This document shows, piece by piece, positions 18,771-28,357 of a DNA stretch of 64,000 nucleotides. Numbering within the stretch: position 1 is the stretch's first letter; the number at the start of each line of letters is the position of its first letter. The stretch comes from Synechococcus sp. JA-2-3B'a(2-13) (GTDB lineage: Bacteria; Cyanobacteriota; Cyanobacteriia; Thermostichales; Thermostichaceae), in contig NC_007776.1 of NCBI RefSeq assembly GCF_000013225.1, forward strand, positions 1,011,277 to 1,075,276, written 5' to 3'. Position numbers and translations under genes: made by a program. Under the pieces are notes generated by a model, which ran no database searches, was not told the origin of the DNA, and was given only the letters and a program-made list of their open reading frames with translations.

Positions 18771-20357
18771 TTATTGCAGGCGGGAATAAGGGCGGGGATA
18801 GGGCTTGCGCATCTGTCGAGCCAGGTACACCTGAAAGGTTTGCGCCACCGCCCCTGCCCGCACCAGGGGAACCTCGGCCACAGGCTCGATTTGGGCAAAG
18901 TAGTCGCCATAGGTGGCTGGGATCCCTGCCCTCGGCTGGAACAGCTTGGAAGTGATGAGCAGCCCATCCTGCCCCAGCCAGTCCTGCGGCTGCGACCAAA
19001 AGGCAAAGCCCCGCAAATCCGCATCCAGGCAGGTCAGAGGCTTGTCCGTCAGCGGAGCCAGGGCCATGGCGATCTGACCGCCCAAAAAATAGACATTGGT
19101 AAAAACGAACTCTGCCTCCTCAAGGGCTTGAGCCAGGTGGGGATCCGTCCGAAACCGCTGCCGCAACTGCTCAATTTCAATGAGCTGAGTAGAGGGATCC
19201 TGCTCCACGGGCCACAGGCCCAGCCCGCCAGGAGCCTGCAGCAGGCCATAGCGCACATGGGCCAGCCCCACCCCCACCACCAAGCTGACCATCACCGCCG
19301 TCCCCACTAAGGTTCGCTTCGCTCCCGGCCACCGTTCCCAGAAGGATCCCAGCAGCAGCGTCAGCACCCAAAACCCCGGCATGGGCCAGGTGGGCAAGAT
19401 GGGCCGGTAGCCTCCCATCAAGGTAAAGGCCAACACCAGCGGTAATCCACAGGCCAGGATCAAAAGGTGCTTGAGCTCTTCATCCGTCAGCCGCATCCCG
19501 CGGAGAATCTGCAGGGCCACCCGACCCGTCCCTGCCAAACTCGCCCACCCCAAAGGGATCCCCAAGCTGGGGAACAGGTAAAAGATTTCAGAAAGGATCG
19601 TCAGCCCCAGCGCTTGCAGTTGATACCCTGCCTCCGGCACCGCCCGCCCCCCCTGAAAGCGAAAGGAGACCCAATCCTGCTGGGCGTTCCAGATCAGCAC
19701 CGGGCTGAAGGCCAGCACAAAACCCAGCACCGCCAGCACCGTCCAGCCCGACCTCAAGGCACAGCGATGAACTGGGCTGAGCAGACAAAAGAGTACCAGG
19801 CCGAACCCCAAAGCCAAGCCGTGGTATTTCCCCAGACAGGCCAGCCCCACCAAGAGACCTATGAGCGCTAGCCTAGGCCCTGGCCGATAGCGAGCCGCCC
19901 CATAGACTCCCAATTTCCCCTGCCCCAAAGGCACCGGGAAAAACTCCTGGCTGGCCACCCATAGGGTTGCTGCCGTAAAAAAGACCAGCGGACTATCCGG
20001 CAGGGTCAGCACCCCAAACCCAATCCAAAGGATGGGTGCGATGCTGATGGCCGCCAAGCTGATCAGTCCTGCCCGATCAGAGAAAAGGCGTGCTCCGGTG
20101 TAGTAAAGGAGTAGGGAAGAGCCAGAATAGAGCAGCAGGGATCCCAGTCGAATAGAAAAAGCCGACACCTGGCCGGTCAAGGCAGGCCCCAAGCCTGTTG
20201 TCCAGGCCACCAGCGGCGGATGGTCAAAATAGCTCCAATCCAGATGGCGGGTGTAGAGGTAGTAGTAGGCTTCGTCAAAGCCAGGCGGCAAAAGGGCAGC
20301 CACCAGGCCCCGCATGAACAAGCCCAACCCCAGGATTAGCCAAACCGCTCTAGGCAA
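18771..20357 (-). CDS. GT39-type (ArnT/PMT-like) membrane glycosyltransferase
   Basis: 528 residues with a dozen or so hydrophobic segments. The first external loop has PPGFDEAYYYLYTRHLDWSY, the DE motif expected of GT-C enzymes, followed by FDHPPLV. These enzymes transfer sugars from polyprenyl phosphate donors to lipids or proteins outside the membrane. Acceptor and donor are unknown. The GT2-GtrA gene at 23770-24993, which could make or flip such a donor, is nearby but not in the same transcript. The product ends in a soluble C-terminal portion with ETLQ-type helices. Confidence 0.85.
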   Translation of the reverse strand: MPRAVWLILGLGLFMRGLVAALLPPGFDEAYYYLYTRHLDWSYFDHPPLVAWTTGLGPALTGQVSAFSIRLGSLLLYSGSSLLLYYTGARLFSDRAGLISLAAISIAPILWIGFGVLTLPDSPLVFFTAATLWVASQEFFPVPLGQGKLGVYGAARYRPGPRLALIGLLVGLACLGKYHGLALGFGLVLFCLLSPVHRCALRSGWTVLAVLGFVLAFSPVLIWNAQQDWVSFRFQGGRAVPEAGYQLQALGLTILSEIFYLFPSLGIPLGWASLAGTGRVALQILRGMRLTDEELKHLLILACGLPLVLAFTLMGGYRPILPTWPMPGFWVLTLLLGSFWERWPGAKRTLVGTAVMVSLVVGVGLAHVRYGLLQAPGGLGLWPVEQDPSTQLIEIEQLRQRFRTDPHLAQALEEAEFVFTNVYFLGGQIAMALAPLTDKPLTCLDADLRGFAFWSQPQDWLGQDGLLITSKLFQPRAGIPATYGDYFAQIEPVAEVPLVRAGAVAQTFQVYLARQMRKPYPRPYSRLQ

Positions 20358-20432
20358 TGGAGGGGATCCCTATGGGCAGATGGACAGATCTAACTTACCT
20401 TGAATACCTCTCGGGGCTACGTCCCTCTAGCA

Positions 20433-21257
20433 CTATGACTTTGTTTCCCGCAAAAAAATGACCGGACACCCCAAAAATTGACCCAGCTTCTCGGCCTCTG
20501 CCCGCGCCTCTGATTCACCGCCACTGGAGATGGATAGCAAAGGCTTCTGTGATTGCAATGTCACCTCTACCGAAAAGCTAGTATCGCCATCAGAATCTGT
20601 CCTGGCCTGAACCGTGACCTGCTGCACATCTCGGAAGGAATAAGTTTTCTGCCCTCGCGATCCAAAAGGAGTGAGGTACTCCTCCTGGATTTGGTACAGG
20701 GAGCTGTCCAAAGTCACGCGGCGGCGCCACAAAGCCGATATCAGCATAGAAACCCCTATCAAAAGAAATGGCAATGAGATGAGGGAAAACAAGATCACAA
20801 TCACTAAATCTCCTAAGTCGAACTTATCGCTATCTACCAAGAGCTGACTCTCTGTGCCGTTCACAAAAGACTGAATGCGCCTTGCCAGTTCCTGAGCCTC
20901 ACTCTCACTGGAAGCCGACCAGGCTTCCCTTTCTCCTGCAGGAGTTTTCAGCGTGACATAGTAGTAGGTTGTTCTGTCTCCATCTTCATCTGTCTCGATT
21001 TCGGTTTTGGTTCCAGCCCCTCTCACGTCCTTGTAGAGTTCAGTCGTACTTGGCAAAGGCAGCAACGGCTGGAAAAACACTTCGCAGTTAACCGCAGACT
21101 GGGCAACTCGAAAGCAGGTGAAGTGGCGATCGCCTTGGTGCAACCAAAGTAAAGTCGAGGCATATAGAGGAATGAAGGCAAGAAGTAGCCCAAAAGATAA
21201 ATACTTGGGAGGCTCTTGGTACACGCGCTTGTTGTGGCTCTCCTCCACGCATTTCAT
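20433..21257 (-). CDS. Hypothetical membrane protein with two hydrophobic segments
   Basis: 274 residues from the ATG at 21257 (MKCVEESHNKRVYQ), which has GGAG about 10 nt upstream. One hydrophobic segment near the N-terminus (YLSFGLLLAFIPLYASTLLW) and one in the middle (LVIVILFSLISLPFLLIGV) frame an outside domain rich in charged residues (TEIETDEDGDRTTYYYVTLK). The C-terminal domain has the look of a PH-like or DUF3592-type fold, which is a guess. The reading frame stays open for 90 codons upstream to 21527, but that part is AT-richer and probably not translated. Confidence 0.6.
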   Translation of the reverse strand: MKCVEESHNKRVYQEPPKYLSFGLLLAFIPLYASTLLWLHQGDRHFTCFRVAQSAVNCEVFFQPLLPLPSTTELYKDVRGAGTKTEIETDEDGDRTTYYYVTLKTPAGEREAWSASSESEAQELARRIQSFVNGTESQLLVDSDKFDLGDLVIVILFSLISLPFLLIGVSMLISALWRRRVTLDSSLYQIQEEYLTPFGSRGQKTYSFRDVQQVTVQARTDSDGDTSFSVEVTLQSQKPLLSISSGGESEARAEAEKLGQFLGCPVIFLRETKS

Positions 21258-21753
21258 AGACTTAACTCCGAGAAAGCTGGATTTGTTTAGATTATGGCTT
21301 GCTAGTCTGCCGGTCGTCTGTTTCCGAGAATACGAAGCGTTTAAAAAATTATGAAAAGCAGTAAGTCCTCCGGTTTTCGCTGTGCTGTATTCAACTTCCC
21401 CTCTCTCCAACCAGGAGCGGAAATTGAGTGGCTGACTGCACGAGGCGCCGGGAAGAGGTTTTAAATCAAGCAAGTTAAAGGTTTGAGCTGTTGAATTGAA
21501 TGTACGCAAGTGAGTTGGGTTTTTCATGTCCTCCCAGTTTCTTTTGAATGTGATTTAAAACTGCGGATCCAAGTGCGAAAAGTCTGAGGATTTGCCCGCA
21601 CCTAATTCATGTTCTGAGGTATTATGTTATCTCCAATACCTCTAAAATGTCCTGGCTGCTTTTCGGGATCCCAAGGTCTTTCCCAGAAGCTGTGGGGTGG
21701 CATAACAGTGGGATGAGCGCCAAACTAGCGGTGGTGCTCATGTGAGGATTGCA
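21258..21753. other. Intergenic region upstream of the ftsI-like gene
   Basis: About 496 nt, AT-richer than its surroundings. It contains the stem-loop at 21616-21642. The minus frame is open to 21527 but shows no family-like sequence. No RNA gene recognised. Confidence 0.45.
21616..21642. promoter_or_regulatory. Stem-loop / inverted repeat
   Basis: GAGGTATT, an 11-nt loop, then AATACCTC: a perfect 8-bp inverted repeat about 110 nt before the transpeptidase gene. It could be an operator or a hairpin; there is no T-run for a terminator. Confidence 0.4.
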
Positions 21754-23658
21754 ATGGAAGGCAGACCTAGGGCTAGGGTAGGGCGGCCTGTGCCGAAATC
21801 TCTGGAGACAAGGCAAAATGGCCGGCAACTTGCTCAACGGCGCCGACGCAGAGGTTCTTGGATCCCTTCACCGCGAAGCTCTAGGCAGTGGGGAACAGCG
21901 CTGGGATGGCTCTTGGGGGAGCGGATCCCGACGGCCCGCCAGCTTGACTTTCGCGCCGGCATGACCGGACTGGCTTTGATCATCGCCCTATTTGTAACAG
22001 GAGCACGTCTGGTTTATTTGCAACATCAACAGGCACCCCTATTGCAGCAGCGAGCCGAAGCCCAGCAGCGAGCCCAGCTAAGACCTTTCATTCCTCGTCG
22101 CTCAATTGTGGATCGTCACTCCATTGCCAAGCAGCAGGCAGAATTGCTGGCCGTAGATCGCCCCGTCTATACTCTCTGGGCCCATCCCCGCCTCTTTGGC
22201 AAACGCACTCCAGAGGAAATTGCCACCGCTCTTGCTCCCCTGTTGCGGCGTCCAGTAGAGCAACTGGCGCAGCGGCTATCGGCCAATCAGGCAGTGCGGG
22301 TGGAGCGCTGGGTATCCCAGGAGGTGGCAGATCAAATTCAGGCTCTGCATCTGGATGGCCTGGAGCTGGTGAGCGAGCGGCAACGCATTTACCCCCAAAA
22401 AGAGATGGCCGCCGAGGTGGTAGGCTATGTAGATCTGGATCATCAGGGCCAAGCAGGAGTCGAATATTCCCGACAAGAGCTGCTGGAGCGTACCGTTCAA
22501 CCTGTTACTATTCCTCGCGATGGCTACGGACGACTGTTGGCTGCCGAGGTGCCGGAAGGGCTGCTGCAATCCCGCGAGACGGTGCTGCAACTTACCCTAG
22601 ATATGCGCCTGCAAAGAGCTGCCCGCGCTGCCCTGAAAGTGCAACTGGAGCGGTTTCGAGCCCTGCGGGGCACGGTGATTGTCCTCCAGCCCCAGACAGG
22701 GGAAATCCTGGCGCTGGTGAGCGAGCCCACCTATGACCCCAACCGCTACTTTGAGTATGACCCCGGTCTTTTTCGCAACTGGGCCGTAACGGATTTGTAT
22801 GAGCCGGGATCCACCTTCAAGCCCATCAACATTGCCATTGGGTTGGATGCTGGAGCCTTTACAGCAGATGAACGGGTCTATGACGAGGGTCGGATTCTCA
22901 TCGGTCAGTGGCCCATTCAAAATTACGACTACCACCAGCGAGGGGCCCATGGCTGGATGAGCGTCACGGATATCCTGCGGCAATCCAGCAATGTGGGCAT
23001 GGTACATCTAATGCGCAAGCTGGATCCCCGCCAGTACTACAATGCCTTGGTGCGGCTGGGGTTCAACGAGCGCAGTGGCGTGGATTTGCCCTTTGAGCCG
23101 GCCAGCCGTTTGAAACCGCTGCGACAGTTTGTTACGGTGCCGGTGGAGCGGGCCACTGTCGCTTTCGGCCAGGGGCTGGCCCTTACCCCTCTACAGTTGG
23201 CTGCCATGCACTGCATCATTGCCAATGGCGGACTGAAAGTACAGCCCCATGTGGTGCGAGGCTTGGTGGAAAAGGATACGGATACTCTGGTTTGGGGATC
23301 CCCGCAGCCGCAGCCGGTGCGGGTACTATCCGAGCAAGCCACGCTGGCAGTGCGTATCCAAATGCGGGATGTGGTGGACTTTGGCACGGGGCAATCGGCC
23401 AAGATCGAGGGGTATGAGATCGCTGGCAAAACCGGCACTGCCCAGAAAGCCGGGCCACGGGGGGGCTATTTGCCCGGCAAGCGCATCACCAGTTTTGTGG
23501 GCTACTTCCCGGCCATTCGCCCCAATTACGTGATCTTGGCGGTGATCGACGAGCCCCAGGGGGAAGATGCCTTCGGCTCGACGACGGCTGCTCCCGTTGT
23601 TCGCTCGGTGATCCAGGAGATCATCGCCCTAGAGGGGATCCGCCCTAACTCTACTTAG
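21754..23658 (+). CDS. ftsI: Class B penicillin-binding protein, FtsI-like septal transpeptidase
   Basis: 634 residues. A basic cytoplasmic N-terminus (RRRRRG) is followed by a membrane helix (GMTGLALIIALFVTGARLVYL), a pedestal domain, and the transpeptidase domain. That domain has the active-site GSTFK, SSN and KTGT motifs in order. The family cross-links peptidoglycan at the division septum. The ATG at 21754 has GAGG 6 nt upstream; a GTG at 21742 is an alternative. It lies outside any dcw cluster, as is usual for cyanobacteria. Confidence 0.92.
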   Translation: MEGRPRARVGRPVPKSLETRQNGRQLAQRRRRRGSWIPSPRSSRQWGTALGWLLGERIPTARQLDFRAGMTGLALIIALFVTGARLVYLQHQQAPLLQQRAEAQQRAQLRPFIPRRSIVDRHSIAKQQAELLAVDRPVYTLWAHPRLFGKRTPEEIATALAPLLRRPVEQLAQRLSANQAVRVERWVSQEVADQIQALHLDGLELVSERQRIYPQKEMAAEVVGYVDLDHQGQAGVEYSRQELLERTVQPVTIPRDGYGRLLAAEVPEGLLQSRETVLQLTLDMRLQRAARAALKVQLERFRALRGTVIVLQPQTGEILALVSEPTYDPNRYFEYDPGLFRNWAVTDLYEPGSTFKPINIAIGLDAGAFTADERVYDEGRILIGQWPIQNYDYHQRGAHGWMSVTDILRQSSNVGMVHLMRKLDPRQYYNALVRLGFNERSGVDLPFEPASRLKPLRQFVTVPVERATVAFGQGLALTPLQLAAMHCIIANGGLKVQPHVVRGLVEKDTDTLVWGSPQPQPVRVLSEQATLAVRIQMRDVVDFGTGQSAKIEGYEIAGKTGTAQKAGPRGGYLPGKRITSFVGYFPAIRPNYVILAVIDEPQGEDAFGSTTAAPVVRSVIQEIIALEGIRPNST

Positions 23659-23769
23659 CGCAGCCATAGGAACAAGGGGCGAAGGTGGATGCCAAAGGGG
23701 GCCCAGACCGTGAGGAAATGAGCGAAATGCCCGTACTTTCCTATTGGCTCTTCCTGGAAAAAGCCATAC

Positions 23770-24993
23770 TCAAGACTGGCCACCCACAGAGTCCGACTTA
23801 ACCTCTGCACTCCTCCAGCTCAGCTTGGAGTTGAGGTAGAAGTTCCAGAATACAACAATACCGATGGCAATTAAGTTGGCCAACAAATAATGAATGCCCA
23901 AGCGCTCGCTCAGCAAGGTCACCAGTGAAGTGTTGAGAACCAAGCCAATTAAGCAGATAACGTTAAACTTCGCCAACCGCTTCAGGCGATTCCAGGGCCC
24001 CGGCTGCAAGCGGGTCACATGGCGAAAAGTCCACAGGTCGTTCCAGAGGAAGTTATTGAGAATGGCCACCTCCGAAGCAACCAGCTTACTGGTTATGAGA
24101 TCCCATCCCAAGTTGGTGGGATCGTGCAAAACATAGAGCAAAGCCATGTCCACCAAGGTGCCGGATAGGCCAACTGTGCTGAAGCGCAAAAAGGATCCCA
24201 CCTGCCCTAGCGAAAAGCGCAGCACCATCAGGTGGTGGAGATATTGGAGACAAGTTTGCAGTTGGATTTTGCTCTCCCCGTTTTGGCGCTCCTGAAAGAT
24301 GTAGCCGACTTCAGCAATGGTTTTCACCCGGCCCCGCGCCAGCACCTCGATCAGCAGCTTGTAACCCTTGGGGTTGAGCGGGATCCCGGCAATGGCTTGG
24401 CGTCTGACCAGGAACAGTCCGCTCAACGGATCGGAAACACGGCTGAAAACTCCCGGCAGCAGAACCAGCCCAATCCATTGGGCCCCGCGGGAGACAATGC
24501 GCCGGCCCAGGCTCCAGTGGCTCACCCCTCCCGATGGTGCATAGCGGCTGCCCACCACCAAATCTGCCCCTTTCTGGATGAGCGGCCACAATTTGAGGAC
24601 AATCTCCGGCGGATGCTGCAAATCCCCATCCATAACCCCCAACACCTCGCCGCGGGCAGCTTGCCATCCCCGCAGCACGGCAGTGGCCAGGCCTCGTTCG
24701 TGGTGGCGACAAATGACTTGCAGTTGAGGGAATTCTTTTTGCAATCCTTGGGCCACTTTGGCAGTGTAATCGGGGCTATTGTCATCCACCACAATCAACT
24801 CATAGCTTCCAGGCAGAATCGTGTCTAGGTGGGCACACAACTGCCGGATCAGGCTGCAGATACTGGAGGCTTCGTTGTAGGTGGGAATGACCAGCGACAG
24901 TTGGACAGGGCTGGACTGAGACAGAGGTGGAATCTGAAAAGGAGCTGCAGAAGCTTTGGGATCGGCAGAGGAAGTAGGAGCTTCATGAAGCAT
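23770..24993 (-). CDS. GT2 glycosyltransferase fused to a GtrA membrane domain
   Basis: 407 residues. The GT2 half (from about residue 30) has LVIPTYNEASSI, VVDDNSPD and the metal-binding VMDGDLQHPPE, like dolichol-phosphate mannosyltransferase. The C-terminal half (from about residue 265, FLRFSTVGLSGTLVDMALLY) is a four-helix GtrA domain. Such fusions make polyprenyl-phosphate sugars and are thought to help move them across the membrane for GT-C enzymes. The GT39 gene at 18771-20357 is a plausible user. The gene stands alone. Confidence 0.9.
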   Translation of the reverse strand: MLHEAPTSSADPKASAAPFQIPPLSQSSPVQLSLVIPTYNEASSICSLIRQLCAHLDTILPGSYELIVVDDNSPDYTAKVAQGLQKEFPQLQVICRHHERGLATAVLRGWQAARGEVLGVMDGDLQHPPEIVLKLWPLIQKGADLVVGSRYAPSGGVSHWSLGRRIVSRGAQWIGLVLLPGVFSRVSDPLSGLFLVRRQAIAGIPLNPKGYKLLIEVLARGRVKTIAEVGYIFQERQNGESKIQLQTCLQYLHHLMVLRFSLGQVGSFLRFSTVGLSGTLVDMALLYVLHDPTNLGWDLITSKLVASEVAILNNFLWNDLWTFRHVTRLQPGPWNRLKRLAKFNVICLIGLVLNTSLVTLLSERLGIHYLLANLIAIGIVVFWNFYLNSKLSWRSAEVKSDSVGGQS

Positions 24994-25167
24994 TCAGCAG
25001 GCCATCCAAAAACAATAAAACAAAAATCCTCCGCCTAGGGCTGCAAATCCTAGGACTGCCTTGGTTCATACTGGGTCCACAGAACGATCCCCTATCGTAC
25101 TGATCGATGAGCCGCAGGGCTAGACCTTTCTCTACCTACCCAGCTTCTTCGGGAAGAGGTTACTTGG

Positions 25168-27660
25168 CTAAGGGGATCCCGTAGAGGGGCTCATCAACAC
25201 CGGGATCTGGGCCTGAGCAGAAGGAGTCTCAGGCAGCGAGGGGGCAGGGGTGAAACTGGGGTAGGGGATGCGCTCGTGGTTGGATTCCCGCCAGACCTCC
25301 ACGAAAGCGTCTGCCACCACCTCCAAATCCTCCAGCGTCAGCCCACTATCAACCAACTGGCCATCTTGCCAACGGGCCTGGGCAATTTTGCGGACAACAG
25401 CTTTTGCCCGCTCGACCACATCGGGGCCGAAGCCATCGCTCAGAGTCATGCTGCGCAGGGCGGCTTCACAGGCATCGGCCATCATCACCACCCCCGTCTC
25501 CTTGCTCTGGGGGATCGGGCCATCGTAGCGGAACGGCTCTTCGGGTACGGGCTGACCCCCGGCTTTCATCTGGGCTTGATGGTAGAAGTAGGCAATCAGG
25601 ATCGTCCCCTGGTGCTCAGGGATAAACGCCTGGACGGCGGTAGGCAGATTATATTGCTTGGCCAGGCGCAAGCCATCGCTGACGTGGGCCTTGATAATCT
25701 GAGCACTGCGATAGGGATCGTCCAGTTGGGTGTGGGGGTTGAGGCTGCCCATCTGGTTCTCGATGAAGTAGCGGGCCTGCAGCATCTTGCCGATGTCGTG
25801 GTAAAGAGTGCCGGTGCGCACCAGCTCCACGTTGAGGTTCAGCTTCTGGGCAGCCCGTTCTGCCAAAGTGGCCACAAGCAGAGTGTGCTGGAAGGTGCCG
25901 GGGGCCTCTGCAGCCAGCCGCCGCAGCAGCGTGCGATTGGGATTGCTCAACTCGATCAGACGAATGGGGGTGGCTAAGTCAAATAGGCGCTCCAGGTAGG
26001 GGCTGGCTCCCAGGGCAACAATGCTCCATCCCAAGCTGGTTCCCCCTGCCAAAGCCATGGCCAACAGGTCGATGCCACCGGTGGTGGCCAAGCTAACCGC
26101 CCCGTAGGCCAGCATCTGCACCGCTGCCGCTCCTCCTCCCAACAAGGCCAGCTCTTCGCGGGAACGGGAACGCCCGGCCAGGGCAGAGGCCACCACGCTG
26201 CTGGAGAGCAAGGGTACAAGGGTGAGCAGGTTGACAGGGGAGACCAAGGGCAAAAACAGCGCCTGGCCTACCACCACCACCAAGCCCAGCCCTGCCCCGT
26301 AAAAACTGCCCAGCAACAGCCCCACTGCCGGCAGGGAGCTGAACTCCAGCTTGAACAAGGCCGCCAAAAGGGGAGCGGTCAGGGAAACCATGAGGATCAA
26401 CACCCGATCCCGGCGGCGCAACCCTGGCCGCAAGCGTTGCTGCAGAGGCACAAAGACAGCCAGGCCCATGCCCATCACTCCGGCCACTCCCACCAAGCCC
26501 CAGATGTTGATCCCGCGCTGGGTAAGCCCAAAGTGGTCCAAGATGAGAAAAATTTCGGGAGTGATGACCTGATCTGCTCGCACGATCACCTGGTTCTCGG
26601 CAACCGAGATCAGAACCGGCTCGACTTTTTCCAGCTCGGCGCGGATGCGCTGCTCGGTGCGCTGGGGATCCACCTCCACATTGGGAATGAGCACCTGCTG
26701 CAGCCACTGATAGACCAGCCCTTGCAACTCCTGTCGTTGGGCAGCATTGCCCGGAAACATCAAATCGTCCAGTTGGGCTTGGATCCCTTCGGCGCGAACT
26801 TCGCGGGGCAGGCCATCCACGATCCCTATCTTCTGCAGACGCTCCAAGACCCGCCGGCTCAAGGTTTGCAAATGCTGCCAATCCGCATCTGCCAAGTTGA
26901 GAACTGTGGCCGGAACAGGGGGGGTGAGCTGCTCCAGAGCCGGCAAAGCCGCTTGATAGCGCCGTTGCGCCGCTTCCACCTGGGCAATTAGCTGAGTATA
27001 GGGATCCGTCGCCGCCATCTGGGTGGCCGATCCATCCAACCAGACCCGCTGCCAAACCTCGACAAGCTCTTGCTTGGCCCGCTGCTCCGGAGGAAGCTGC
27101 TCCGGTCGCCCCGAAGAAGGCTCTTCCAAAGGAGATGGGGTGGCTCCGCGGATGGCCTCTTGTCGGGCGCGAGCCTGGAAGGGTTCCCACTCCTCCGGGG
27201 AAAGCTGGCGCAGGTAGATCTGCGTTGGCAGAGACAGCAACTGGACAGAAACATAGGGCAGAGGCCCTGCCTCTTGGCGGATGGCCTCCACCTCAGCCAG
27301 GAGAGCCTCCAGATTTTGCCGCATGCTGTCGTTGGCGGTGCTGTTGATTTTGAGGGCCTGAACCACCCGCCGCCGCGCCTCAGCTTGTCGGGCCTGGGTA
27401 GCCTCCACATCTTCAATCTCCGCCGCAGCAGGGGCAAGAAACGTCTGCGGAGAACGGCTGCCGACGGTCAGTTGTGGTTCGTTGTAGTAGCGGATCCCGT
27501 GGACGGCAGTGAGGGAGAGAAGCGCGAGGGCATAGCCGGCAATCCGCTCCGAAAGGGGGGGCCTGCTCTTTCGAGGGGAAGCTGCCTGGCGTCGCCGAGT
27601 CCAGTGTTCCGCGTTCGCGTCGGTGGCGCGAAGGGCTTTGGGCGTGAGCGGGTTTTTCAT
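25168..27660 (-). CDS. 7TM-HD family phosphohydrolase (PgpH-like)
   Basis: 830 residues. An N-terminal membrane helix is followed by a large outside 7TMR-HDED-type region (about residues 60-385), then about seven membrane segments. The cytoplasmic HD domain has FQHTLLVATLAERAA and TLYHDIGK, the HD metal ligands. In Firmicutes PgpH hydrolyses cyclic di-AMP. Cyanobacteria make c-di-AMP, so that substrate is likely but inferred. A proline-rich tail (SFTPAPSLPETPSAQAQ) ends the protein. The length fits the family. Confidence 0.88.
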   Translation of the reverse strand: MKNPLTPKALRATDANAEHWTRRRQAASPRKSRPPLSERIAGYALALLSLTAVHGIRYYNEPQLTVGSRSPQTFLAPAAAEIEDVEATQARQAEARRRVVQALKINSTANDSMRQNLEALLAEVEAIRQEAGPLPYVSVQLLSLPTQIYLRQLSPEEWEPFQARARQEAIRGATPSPLEEPSSGRPEQLPPEQRAKQELVEVWQRVWLDGSATQMAATDPYTQLIAQVEAAQRRYQAALPALEQLTPPVPATVLNLADADWQHLQTLSRRVLERLQKIGIVDGLPREVRAEGIQAQLDDLMFPGNAAQRQELQGLVYQWLQQVLIPNVEVDPQRTEQRIRAELEKVEPVLISVAENQVIVRADQVITPEIFLILDHFGLTQRGINIWGLVGVAGVMGMGLAVFVPLQQRLRPGLRRRDRVLILMVSLTAPLLAALFKLEFSSLPAVGLLLGSFYGAGLGLVVVVGQALFLPLVSPVNLLTLVPLLSSSVVASALAGRSRSREELALLGGGAAAVQMLAYGAVSLATTGGIDLLAMALAGGTSLGWSIVALGASPYLERLFDLATPIRLIELSNPNRTLLRRLAAEAPGTFQHTLLVATLAERAAQKLNLNVELVRTGTLYHDIGKMLQARYFIENQMGSLNPHTQLDDPYRSAQIIKAHVSDGLRLAKQYNLPTAVQAFIPEHQGTILIAYFYHQAQMKAGGQPVPEEPFRYDGPIPQSKETGVVMMADACEAALRSMTLSDGFGPDVVERAKAVVRKIAQARWQDGQLVDSGLTLEDLEVVADAFVEVWRESNHERIPYPSFTPAPSLPETPSAQAQIPVLMSPSTGSP

Positions 27661-27726
27661 GGATTGGCCTGGCAGCGTCTTTCTCTTTTCTATCCCCTTT
27701 TGGCCGGGTAGCCCAGGAAGAGGATC

Positions 27727-28176
27727 TCAATCGCCGATGGTAATCTGCCCCACCATACCTGCTTCTGCATGGCCGGGAATGGTGCAAACCAAAGCGTAGA
27801 CTCCAGATTTCAGGGGAATAAATTGCCACTCCACCGAAGCGCCTGGCTTCAGCTCCAGTTCTCGGATCTGGCCCTTAATTTCCACGCCGGCCACGTCCAG
27901 CTTGCGGGTCCAGACGGCATCGGCAAAATCCTTGGCGCTGAAATAGTGCTTCAGTTGGCTGGGGTTGCTCAGGCGGAGACGGTAGAGGCTGCCGTTGCGA
28001 AAAGACAGTTCCTTGGGCACAAACACCAACTGATTGTCGGCAGTACCCAACTCAATAACCTTCTCCTGCGGCGTTTGTCTGGAGAGATCCCGCGCCCATA
28101 CCGGATGCGGGATCCCAATCATGAGGGCCGATAGCCAGATTCCCAGCACCAGGAAATGACAGAACCTGTTTAACAT
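27727..28176 (-). CDS. Exported cupredoxin-like copper protein
   Basis: 149 residues with a clear signal peptide (CHFLVLGIWLSALMIG, cleavage probably after WA). The cupredoxin fold ends in VCTIPGHAEAGMVGQI, which supplies the Cys, His and Met copper ligands. The fourth ligand is probably the His in LKHYF. It is smaller than nitrite reductase and unlike plastocyanin in sequence, so it is probably a periplasmic or lumenal electron carrier or copper-handling protein of unknown partner. The sequence directly upstream is a purine/pyrimidine tandem repeat (28183-28290). Confidence 0.8.
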   Translation of the reverse strand: MLNRFCHFLVLGIWLSALMIGIPHPVWARDLSRQTPQEKVIELGTADNQLVFVPKELSFRNGSLYRLRLSNPSQLKHYFSAKDFADAVWTRKLDVAGVEIKGQIRELELKPGASVEWQFIPLKSGVYALVCTIPGHAEAGMVGQITIGD

Positions 28177-28182
28177 TGCAAC

Positions 28183-28290
28183 AACGAGGAGAGAGGAAAG
28201 AGCAAAGAGAAAAGAGCAACGAGGAGAGAGAAAAGAGCAAAGAGAAGAGATTCCTCCTTCTCACTTCTCACTCCTCCCTTCTCACTCCTC
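28183..28290. repeat. Purine-rich 35-bp tandem repeat followed by pyrimidine tract
   Basis: Two 35-bp units begin at 28183 and 28218 (AACGAGGAGAGAG then AAAGAGCAAAGAG), almost pure purine on the plus strand. From 28251 the strand switches to a pyrimidine run with repeated CTTCTCACT. It lies directly upstream of the cupredoxin start on the minus strand. Confidence 0.7.
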
Positions 28291-28357
28291 TGCGAGTAGC
28301 CTGGAAACTCAAGATAGCATCTCTAGGCGGAGAGGTTTTGATTCCCTTCTGCCCTGT

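Noticed and set aside
27592-27625. GTTCGCGTCGGTGGCGCG, resembling half of the SGTES repeat.
   Set aside because: The diagnostic GGACTCCGTCC half is missing, so it was not counted as a copy.
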